DNA of 5,343 bases from an uncultured Clostridia bacterium (GTDB lineage: Bacteria; Bacillota; Clostridia; Christensenellales; UBA1242), in contig CAKVCF010000046.1 in assembly GCA_934725795.1 (NCBI GenBank), positions 1 to 5,343 on the forward strand, in the 5' to 3' direction. The translations under genes and the position numbers were made by a program. The notes under the pieces are model-generated. The model was not told the origin of the DNA. It searched no databases and was given only the letters and a program-made list of their open reading frames with translations. How positions within the stretch are numbered: the first letter of the stretch is position 1; every line of letters begins with the position of its first letter. Positions 1 to 4,519 of this stretch are shown here, one piece after another.

Positions 1-189
1 AATTGCGTTTGATTCTTCTCTTAACATTTTTGCTGTTTTGCGGCTGTTGTTTTCAAATGCTTTTAAACTTATCATTTCTGTAACAACCATGTCTGCACCG
101 AAGTCGGCACACACTTTTCTAAATGCGAAATCTGTTACACCAGCCATAGGTGCAAGTGCAAATATAAATTTATTAAATTTTAATTTCAT
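1..189 (-). CDS. dus: tRNA-dihydrouridine synthase (DusB-like), N-terminal part only
   Basis: The minus strand encodes 63 residues from an ATG at 189 and runs off the left edge. Residues 12-19, LAPMAGVT, followed by D-FAFR, a short spacer, FGAD and VVTEM, are the N-terminal signature of the Dus family: the first strand of a TIM barrel that binds FMN. These enzymes reduce uridine to dihydrouridine in the tRNA D-loop using NADPH. The start is fixed by an in-frame TAA at 208-210 with no other ATG between. There is no Shine-Dalgarno sequence at normal spacing; the nearest AGGA is about 27 nt upstream. A TATAAT on this strand (201-196) lies only 6 nt before the ATG, so a very short or leaderless mRNA is possible. 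The family call is strong. The DusB subtype is inferred, because the catalytic Cys and tRNA-binding domain lie outside the window. Confidence 0.9.
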   Translation of the reverse strand, partial: MKLKFNKFIFALAPMAGVTDFAFRKVCADFGADMVVTEMISLKAFENNSRKTAKMLREESNAI

Positions 190-237
190 AATTGTATTAT
201 ATAAAATTTACTAAAATTTTCCTAACACTTTTATTTG

Positions 238-267
238 TTGACTGACAATTAAATAAAATAATATTAT
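238..267 (+). promoter_or_regulatory. Candidate sigma-A promoter for the flippase-HU genes
   Basis: TTGACT (238-243) and TATTAT (262-267) each match the sigma-A consensus at 5 of 6 positions and are separated by 18 bp. Transcription would start near 274, giving an untranslated leader of about 258 nt before the flippase ATG at 532, which is long. A second promoter nearer the gene cannot be excluded, because in such AT-rich sequence -10-like hexamers occur by chance. Supported by sequence match only. Confidence 0.35.
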
Positions 268-290
268 CTAGTTTTATCTATTTTTGATAA

Positions 291-306
291 ATAAACTTAT
301 GTTTAT
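291..306. repeat. Dyad ATAAAC-N4-GTTTAT (copy 1)
   Basis: This is a perfect 6-bp inverted repeat, ATAAAC TTAT GTTTAT. It begins about 17 bp downstream of the start point predicted from the 238-267 promoter, a position where a repressor could act. A near copy with the same half-sites lies at 464-488. The operator role is inference. Confidence 0.35.
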
Positions 307-361
307 AAAAAATCAAATTATAAATTTGCAATTTAAATATTTAATAAAATCTTGGAATATT

Positions 362-429
362 AAAAAATAATAAAAATTAAATAAAAAATATTAAAAATCA
401 TCATTTTTTATAATTTTATTAATTTTTTT
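362..429. other. Phased A/T-tracts, predicted intrinsically curved DNA (upstream)
   Basis: Homopolymer tracts lie at A 362-367, A 372-376, A 383-388, A 393-397, T 404-409, T 414-417 and T 423-429. Their centres are spaced about 9.5, 11.5, 9.5, 11.5, 9 and 10.5 bp apart, a mean of about 10.25 bp, close to the DNA helical repeat. Tracts of A or T on either strand bend DNA in the same direction when centred in phase, so this segment should be curved. Curvature is predicted from spacing, not measured. Confidence 0.5.
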
Positions 430-463
430 AATTATTAATTAATAAATTTTATTTTTTTTATTA

Positions 464-488
464 AATAAACAATATGTTTACGTTTATT
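464..488. repeat. Dyad AATAAAC/GTTTATT (copy 2)
   Basis: TAAAC (466-470) and GTTTA (476-480) form a 5-bp inverted repeat with a 5-nt spacer. The extended half-site AATAAAC (464-470) also pairs with a second GTTTATT at 482-488. Together with the 291-306 copy it shares the pattern ATAAAC, a short spacer ending in TAT, then GTTTA. It ends 43 bp before the flippase ATG. It could be a second operator for the same regulator; no regulator is identified. Confidence 0.3.
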
Positions 489-531
489 AGTTTAAATAAA
501 TATTTTTATTTTGATTGCAAAAAATATTGCT

Positions 532-2049
532 ATGAAGAAAAATAATTTATTTTCAGGAGCATTGATTTTATCAATAGGTGGTGTGTTGGCTAAAATTTTT
601 AGTGCGATTTACCGCATAGTTTTAACACGTATTTTAGGTGGCGAGGGGATTGGATTATATCAGTTAGTATTTCCACTTTATTCTTTGTGTGTGGTAATTG
701 CAACGGCAGGATTGCCAATGGCAATATCAAAAGTTATATCAAGATATAAAAACAATCAATCACAAATTGTAAAAAAATGTTTGTTGACAACAAGTTTAAT
801 AGCACTTGCTTTAGGATTTGTCTTAGCTGCGGTGAGTAAACCGCTTGCCACGCTTCAAGGCTCAACGGAAATTTGGATTTGTTATTTAGTGCTTGCGCCA
901 ACAATAATATTAATAAGTGCAAGCAGTGTATTGCGTGGTTATTTTCAAGGTGTTGGCTATTTTACGCCAAGCACGGTTTCAAACATAATAGAACAGTTTG
1001 CAAAATTAACTTTTGGCTTAACAATCAGCATTGTTTTGGTAAAAATAAGTTTGTTTGCTGCAATAGTTGGAGCAATGGTTGCTATTGCTATTAGTGAGTT
1101 GTTTTCACTTGCAACTTTGCTTATATATTTAAAGAAAAATCCACCAACAAACAACGAAACGCATGAGAAATTGCCAGTTAAAGAGATATTTAAAGATGTT
1201 TGGCCAATAACACTCACAAACGTTATTTTGCCAATAACTGGCTTTGTTGATAGTTTGCTTGTTGTTAATTTGCTTGCAATAAATTTTAGCAGGCAAATGT
1301 CTATTTTTATGTATGGCGTGGAGTCTGGTGCGGTTGGTTCGCTAATTAGTCTGCCAACAATATTTTCATTCGCTATAGCAAGCGTTTTGCTGCCAAGTTT
1401 AACAGCGAACGGACATATCTATAATAAGACGCACAAACTTGCTTTAGGGCTTAAAATAGTGCTTATAATTACTTTACCATGTGTCATTTGCTTTTTGTTG
1501 ATACCAGATAAATTGATAACAATTTTGTATTCTAACAAGCTTTCAGGCTATGGAGTTGAGGGCTTAAATTTGGCGTATAGATTGTTAGCAATAAGTGGAC
1601 TTGGAGTTGTGTTTTTGGCAATCAATCAGCTATATTCAAGTTGTTTGCAAGCAATAGATAAAAGATTTACCACTATAAGAAATTTAATAATTGCGGTAGT
1701 TGTGAAATATACTATTCAACTGATATTTATGCCAAGTGTAATGATTAATATTTATGCCTTGGCAATAGGAAATACTGCCTGCAATGTAACAGCAATGGTT
1801 CTAAATCATATTGAAATAGGTTTAAGTTTTCCGCTGAAATTTGATTATATGTTTATGTGTAAACTTTTGCTATGTAACGTGGTGATGATGGTGGCTCTTG
1901 TGGCGGTATTTATGATATGTGATGGTGCGATTTGTTTACTTTTAGGATTGGTATTGGTTGGTCTTATTTATGTTGGAAGCTTGTTTGTGTTTAAAATTTT
2001 CAATAAAAAAGATTTAGCTATGCTGAAATATGGAACAATAAAACGTTAA
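532..2049 (+). CDS. SpoVB/YabM-type lipid flippase (MOP superfamily)
   Basis: This is a 505-residue polytopic membrane protein of the oligosaccharidyl-lipid/polysaccharide flippase group that includes SpoVB, YtgP/MurJ-like and YabM proteins. Members are thought to move lipid-linked cell-wall or polysaccharide precursors across the cytoplasmic membrane. Hallmarks are AIYRIVLTRILGGEGIGLYQ (25-44), GLPMAISKVISRY (60-72), LRGYFQGVGYFTPS (134-147) followed by NIIEQ (151-155), and the central YGVESGAV...LPTIFSFAIAS...LLPSL block (261-290). Length and hydrophobic pattern fit about 14 transmembrane segments. The ATG at 532 is preferred over a TTG at 511 because family members begin with a short MKK-type N-terminus just before the first helix. 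No Shine-Dalgarno sequence precedes either start. HU follows 71 bp downstream on the same strand. In many Firmicutes a yabM-like gene lies with mazG and an HU gene, so YabM is the likeliest subtype, but paralogues cannot be separated by eye; hence no symbol. Confidence 0.88.
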   Translation: MKKNNLFSGALILSIGGVLAKIFSAIYRIVLTRILGGEGIGLYQLVFPLYSLCVVIATAGLPMAISKVISRYKNNQSQIVKKCLLTTSLIALALGFVLAAVSKPLATLQGSTEIWICYLVLAPTIILISASSVLRGYFQGVGYFTPSTVSNIIEQFAKLTFGLTISIVLVKISLFAAIVGAMVAIAISELFSLATLLIYLKKNPPTNNETHEKLPVKEIFKDVWPITLTNVILPITGFVDSLLVVNLLAINFSRQMSIFMYGVESGAVGSLISLPTIFSFAIASVLLPSLTANGHIYNKTHKLALGLKIVLIITLPCVICFLLIPDKLITILYSNKLSGYGVEGLNLAYRLLAISGLGVVFLAINQLYSSCLQAIDKRFTTIRNLIIAVVVKYTIQLIFMPSVMINIYALAIGNTACNVTAMVLNHIEIGLSFPLKFDYMFMCKLLLCNVVMMVALVAVFMICDGAICLLLGLVLVGLIYVGSLFVFKIFNKKDLAMLKYGTIKR

Positions 2050-2052
2050 CTT

Positions 2053-2091
2053 AAAACAATAAATTTAACTTTTGTGATTAAATTTTGTTTT
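2053..2091 (+). other. AT-rich imperfect hairpin between flippase and HU genes
   Basis: AAAACAA (2053-2059) and AATTTAA (2062-2068) pair with TTAAATT (2078-2084) and TTGTTTT (2085-2091), leaving a 2-nt bulge (TA) and a 9-nt loop. That makes 14 base pairs, of which only one is G-C. It starts four bases after the flippase stop. It may be a weak attenuator or 3'-end structure that lowers read-through into HU, or an element in the HU leader. No clean U-run follows, so it is not called a terminator. Confidence 0.35.
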
Positions 2092-2108
2092 ATTGGTAAC
2101 AACCAAAG

Positions 2109-2115
2109 TAAGGAG
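2109..2115 (+). promoter_or_regulatory. Strong ribosome binding site of the HU gene
   Basis: TAAGGAG ends 5 nt before the ATG at 2121. It is the strongest Shine-Dalgarno match on the plus strand here and contrasts with the flippase gene, which has none. This fits high expression of an abundant nucleoid protein and fixes the start. Confidence 0.8.
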
Positions 2116-2120
2116 TTGTT

Positions 2121-2393
2121 ATGAATAAAAATGAATTTATCAATCAAGTTAATTTAAAAACTGGTTTAACAAAAAAAGATTGCAAACTTTGTTTGGAAAC
2201 AATAGTTGGTGTTATTAAAGACGCTCTTAAAAACGGTGATAGTGTAACACTTTCTAACTTTGGAAAATTCAAAGTAAATCAAGTTAAGCCAAAACCAATG
2301 TATAGTTTTCAAACTGGTAAAACTTATTTGGCGGAAGAACGCCGTGCACCAGTTTTTAAAGCTAGCGACAATTTGAAACGTAGCGTAAAATAG
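2121..2393 (+). CDS. hup: HU-family nucleoid DNA-binding protein
   Basis: The 90-residue product has the canonical HU length and fold: MNKNEFINQV helix 1, a second helix to about residue 38, then LSNFGKFKV (44-52) leading into the DNA-binding beta-arm, and APVFKASDNLKRSVK (76-90) at the C-terminus. HU dimers bind the minor groove, bend DNA and compact the nucleoid. The arm tip is atypical. At residues 61-63, where HU and IHF normally have Arg-Asn-Pro with the DNA-intercalating Pro63, this protein has Tyr-Ser-Phe, followed by the conserved QTG (64-66). It also carries Cys21 and Cys24 as a CxxC in helix 2, whereas HU proteins usually lack cysteine. No gap or shift is needed to align it, so it appears intact. 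It is convergent with tadA. HU versus IHF cannot be settled, but a lone 90-residue gene in Bacillota is almost always HU. Confidence 0.93.
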   Translation: MNKNEFINQVNLKTGLTKKDCKLCLETIVGVIKDALKNGDSVTLSNFGKFKVNQVKPKPMYSFQTGKTYLAEERRAPVFKASDNLKRSVK

Positions 2394-2433
2394 ATTATCG
2401 TTAAATGTAAGTTGTTAAAAATTTAAATTTATT

Positions 2434-2504
2434 AAAAAAAAACAATAAAAAATCGTTAAAAAATTTGTAAAAAATATATAAAAAATTAAAAAATGCAAAA
2501 AAAA
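2434..2504. other. Phased A-tracts, predicted intrinsically curved DNA (downstream of HU)
   Basis: Seven A-tracts lie at 2434-2442, 2447-2452, 2458-2463, 2469-2474, 2480-2485, 2488-2493 and 2497-2504. Four consecutive A6 tracts start exactly 11 bp apart (2447, 2458, 2469, 2480). Such spacing, close to one helical turn, is the classical arrangement for intrinsic bending. It sits in the 175-bp convergent gap after HU, which otherwise holds a repeated TCGTTAAA (2398-2405 and 2453-2460) and no gene. The curvature is a prediction and its role is unknown. Confidence 0.6.
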
Positions 2505-2556
2505 TTGTATAAAATTCATTAAGTTAATAATTTTTTATAGTATTCAAATATGAAAT

Positions 2557-2590
2557 AAAAAAAGCAAATTATTTTGCTTTTTTTCTTTTT
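2557..2590. terminator. Bidirectional Rho-independent terminator for HU and tadA
   Basis: AAAAAAAGCAAA (2557-2568) and TTTGCTTTTTTT (2573-2584) form a perfect 12-bp stem around a TTAT loop, with a further T-rich run after it on the plus strand (to 2590). The A-run on the left gives a U-run for transcripts arriving from the minus strand, so it can stop both converging genes. Only two G-C pairs are present, so the stem is weak. The loop contains the tadA stop codon, so the last tadA codons make up one arm. Confidence 0.6.
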
Positions 2591-3024
2591 TCTTTAAAAA
2601 ATGATTGAATTATGGTTTTGTTTTCTTGCTCAAATTCTTTTAACTGAAAGGCGTTTATTGTGTGGTTTAGGCTTGAAGAAAGATTAAATTTTGTAAGTCC
2701 GCCACTTTGTTCATCGGCTGCAGCATAATAAACATTTTTAATTCTTGCATTCAAAATTGCGCCTGCGCACATAGGACATGGTTCAAGTGAAACATATAAG
2801 TCGCAATCATCCAAGCGCCAAGATTTTAATTTTTTGTTTGCTTTTTGTATTGCTAAAATTTCTGCGTGATGTGTGGCAATTTGATGATGTTCGCGTTTAT
2901 TGTAAGCTTTGGCAATCACTTTACCATTTTTGACGATAACTGCGCCAACAGGTACTTCGCCTTTCTGCTTTGCTTTGTATGCGAGCATTGTTGCCAACTG
3001 CATTGGTGAATTGTATTTTTCCAT
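2569..3024 (-). CDS. tadA: tRNA-specific adenosine deaminase TadA
   Basis: This 151-residue protein of the cytidine/deoxycytidylate deaminase fold converts the wobble adenosine A34 of tRNA-Arg(ACG) to inosine, a normally essential step. The zinc site is complete: HAE at 53-55 (His53 ligand, Glu55 catalytic acid/base) and PCPMC at 82-86 (Cys83 and Cys86 ligands). EVPVGAVIV (23-31) and LYVSLEPCPMCAGAI (76-90) are typical TadA blocks. The residue before HAE is His rather than the common Ala. The ATG at 3024 gives a normal N-terminus, and an in-frame TGA two codons upstream (TGA AAT ATG) rules out extension. No Shine-Dalgarno sequence is visible and the start lies inside the upstream peptidase frame, so translation probably depends on coupling to it. 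The Lys-rich C-terminus KEKRKKAK is encoded by the terminator stem region. Confidence 0.95.
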   Translation of the reverse strand: MEKYNSPMQLATMLAYKAKQKGEVPVGAVIVKNGKVIAKAYNKREHHQIATHHAEILAIQKANKKLKSWRLDDCDLYVSLEPCPMCAGAILNARIKNVYYAAADEQSGGLTKFNLSSSLNHTINAFQLKEFEQENKTIIQSFFKEKRKKAK

Positions 3025-3919
3025 ATTTCATATTTTGCACATATAATTGTTTAAAGTCAATTAAATTAGCATATTCACGTGCTTTATCTAGTGCAATTAA
3101 TGGCACGTCTTTATTTTGAGCATAAATTTCAGGCAAGTTTTCTTCACCGATAGGATGTGGCAAATCTTCGCTGCCTACTTCGATGGTGTAGGCTGGAATG
3201 GTGAGTTTTTGTATGCACCAATCCTTATAACCGCCAGTTGAGTTTTCAGTTAAAACAAGCGGGTAGCCAGTTGCTTTCGATAGAACTGTGCCAATATCAA
3301 AATCGCGTTGACGATTTTGTTCTGTTTGACCTTCAAAGCCATAATAGATAATATCACCTTTGCTGTGATAAGAGATTGTTAACTTTGGTTTTGTTTTTAA
3401 AGTGAAATCAATAAGAGAATTTACTTCACGTTCGCTTTGTGGATAAAATCCTATGAAATTTTGTGTGCTAGGGCAGGTAACATTTTGGCTTCCGCCGCCC
3501 CAGTTTGCAGCAAAATTTGTGTTTAAATCAACCAAATTCACATTTGCTTTATACTGACTAAAATTGTTGCTTCCGTTGTTTGCTAATGTTAAATATTGAC
3601 GTGTTATATTGCATGGTAAACTTGATATTCCGTCAAGCACAATTTGTGCGCCATCTGGATTAACTAAAAATATAAAATAAATGCCACCATTTTTAACAAG
3701 GTCATTATTGTGCAATTCGCGTGCCATTTCAACCAATAATAAACTGGTTATGTATTCACGTGCGTGTATGCCTGCTTGAATTAAAATTTGCGCGCCGTCA
3801 TAATCACCAACGTGAGTTGCTAAAATGTTTTTGCCAAGTGTGGACTTGCCAGCATTAAAAATCTCCAATCCTTCGTCTTGCAGTTGTAAAATGCGGTCTA
3901 TAAGTTCTTGATAGGTCAT
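2921..3919 (-). CDS. M14-family zinc carboxypeptidase, likely gamma-D-glutamyl-DAP peptidase type
   Basis: The 332-residue product has a full M14 catalytic set: HARE (52-55; His52 and Glu55 as zinc ligands), NPDG (88-91), DLNTNF (131-136), His185 in SYHSKGD as third ligand, and catalytic Glu247 in YTIEVGS. Several M14 enzymes of this size cut the gamma-D-Glu to meso-diaminopimelate bond in peptidoglycan stem peptides. There is no signal peptide or membrane segment, so it would act in the cytoplasm, for instance on recycled muropeptides; that substrate is inferred. The usual carboxylate-binding Arg in DxNRN is Thr134 here. The start is fixed by AGGAG 5 nt upstream. The catalytic domain seems to end near residue 290. 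The last 34 or so residues overlap tadA, are rich in Arg, Ser and Trp, and look like out-of-frame translation, which suggests loss of an earlier stop. Confidence 0.85.
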   Translation of the reverse strand: MTYQELIDRILQLQDEGLEIFNAGKSTLGKNILATHVGDYDGAQILIQAGIHAREYITSLLLVEMARELHNNDLVKNGGIYFIFLVNPDGAQIVLDGISSLPCNITRQYLTLANNGSNNFSQYKANVNLVDLNTNFAANWGGGSQNVTCPSTQNFIGFYPQSEREVNSLIDFTLKTKPKLTISYHSKGDIIYYGFEGQTEQNRQRDFDIGTVLSKATGYPLVLTENSTGGYKDWCIQKLTIPAYTIEVGSEDLPHPIGEENLPEIYAQNKDVPLIALDKAREYANLIDFKQLYVQNMKYGKIQFTNAVGNNARIQSKAERRSTCWRSYRQKW

Positions 3920-3924
3920 GTTTT

Positions 3925-3930
3925 CTCCTA
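3925..3930 (-). promoter_or_regulatory. Ribosome binding site of the M14 peptidase
   Basis: On the minus strand TAGGAG (3930 to 3925) stands 5 nt before the ATG at 3919. It is a good anti-16S match and decides this start. Confidence 0.75.
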
Positions 3931-3999
3931 ATTTACTAGAAGTATTTATGCCTAAAACAATTTATATGTTAATAGGATTGAAGATATTGAAGATAATGA

Positions 4000-4028
4000 A
4001 TAGTATGCTAAATATTTATAATGGTTAA
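4000..4028 (-). promoter_or_regulatory. Candidate promoter for peptidase-tadA
   Basis: On the minus strand TTAACC (4028-4023) and TACTAT (4005-4000) each match the sigma-A hexamers at 4 of 6 positions with a 17-bp spacer. The predicted start is near 3993, about 74 nt before the peptidase ATG. It lies in the 129-bp gap after rlmH, where no G-C terminator stem is visible, so the downstream genes may also be read from the rlmH transcript. A 9-bp tandem repeat, ATTGAAGAT twice on the plus strand (3977-3994), lies at or just after the predicted start point. Weak evidence. Confidence 0.28.
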
Positions 4029-4048
4029 TTATTCATTTTGATAGTTAT

Positions 4049-4519
4049 TTACTTATGATAAGCAATATTGTTGTTGATTGTAAAAGCACGATAAAGTTGC
4101 TCTAAAAATATTACGCGCATAAGTTGATGTGGAAAGGTCATTTTTGAAAATGAGATTTTCTCTTTACACATTAATTTTATGCGGTCTGCAATGCCATTTG
4201 ATGCGCCGATAATAAACGAAATTTCACCAGTTTGAAGTGAAAGATTGTTAAGCTTTTTTGCAAATTGCGGGCTGGTGAATTGTGGTGCGTTAATGTCTAG
4301 ACAAATAGCATAGCCCTTTATGTGTTTTTCAATACTTTGAGCATCTTTTTCAAGTGCTAATTCAATATCTTTTTGGCTGACTGATTTTGGATTGTTTTCT
4401 TTTAATTCAATTATTTTAAGTTCGGCAAACCTTGAAATGCGTTTGCTGTATTCTGCTATGGCTTCGGTAAGGTATTTTTCTTTAATATCGCCCATGGCAA
4501 TCAAATTTATTTTAAGCAT
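4049..4519 (-). CDS. rlmH: 23S rRNA (pseudouridine1915-N3)-methyltransferase RlmH
   Basis: This SPOUT-class enzyme uses S-adenosylmethionine to methylate pseudouridine 1915 in helix 69 of 23S rRNA on assembled ribosomes. The 156 residues match the family length. Diagnostic parts are the N-terminal MLKINLIAMGDIKEKYL (1-17), the knot segment SFIIGASNG (101-109), and the C-terminal block FSKMTFPHQLMR (124-135), EQLYRAF (140-146) and terminal YHK (154-156). The common IGG of the SAM-binding knot reads IGA here (Ala106), a mild change. The ATG at 4519 is chosen over a TTG at 4534 because it gives the family N-terminus, has a GGGGG ribosome-binding stretch 8 nt upstream (4532-4528), and overlaps the upstream protease stop as TAATG, a translational coupling junction. 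Confidence 0.95.
   Translation of the reverse strand: MLKINLIAMGDIKEKYLTEAIAEYSKRISRFAELKIIELKENNPKSVSQKDIELALEKDAQSIEKHIKGYAICLDINAPQFTSPQFAKKLNNLSLQTGEISFIIGASNGIADRIKLMCKEKISFSKMTFPHQLMRVIFLEQLYRAFTINNNIAYHK

Larger units (their letters stand above)
190..531. other. AT-rich divergent intergenic region
   Basis: This 342-bp gap separates the divergent dus and flippase genes and has no convincing coding sequence. It is extraordinarily AT-rich on its right side: 361-480 has only four G or C bases, and 403-469 is 67 bases of pure A/T. It contains a good sigma-A promoter candidate (238-267), two related dyads (291-306 and 464-488), phased A/T-tracts (362-429) and a 14-bp palindrome TTATTAATTAATAA (432-445). 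A 23-codon ATG frame at 299-370 lacks a ribosome binding site and is probably chance. No riboswitch-like, tRNA or GC-stem structure is visible. Confidence 0.7.

Noticed and set aside
299..370. 23-codon leader frame beginning just after the predicted flippase promoter
   Set aside because: No ribosome binding site, no run of regulatory codons and no attenuator stem; likely chance, though it could be tested by ribosome profiling.
432..445. Perfect 14-bp palindrome TTATTAATTAATAA
   Set aside because: It lies in 67 bases made only of A and T, where such palindromes are expected fairly often.
511..531. TTG start at 511 extending the flippase by seven residues
   Set aside because: No ribosome binding site, and the ATG at 532 reproduces the usual short family N-terminus before the first helix.
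734..1217. Three open frames inside the flippase gene (734-922 minus, 873-1094 plus, 957-1217 minus)
   Set aside because: They lie wholly within a clear membrane protein gene, show no recognisable domain and have no ribosome binding sites; shadows of the real frame.
2511..2536. A/T-only hairpin AAAATT...AATTTT with T-run after HU
   Set aside because: All pairs are A-T, with a bulge; far weaker than the hairpin at 2557-2584, so not called a terminator.
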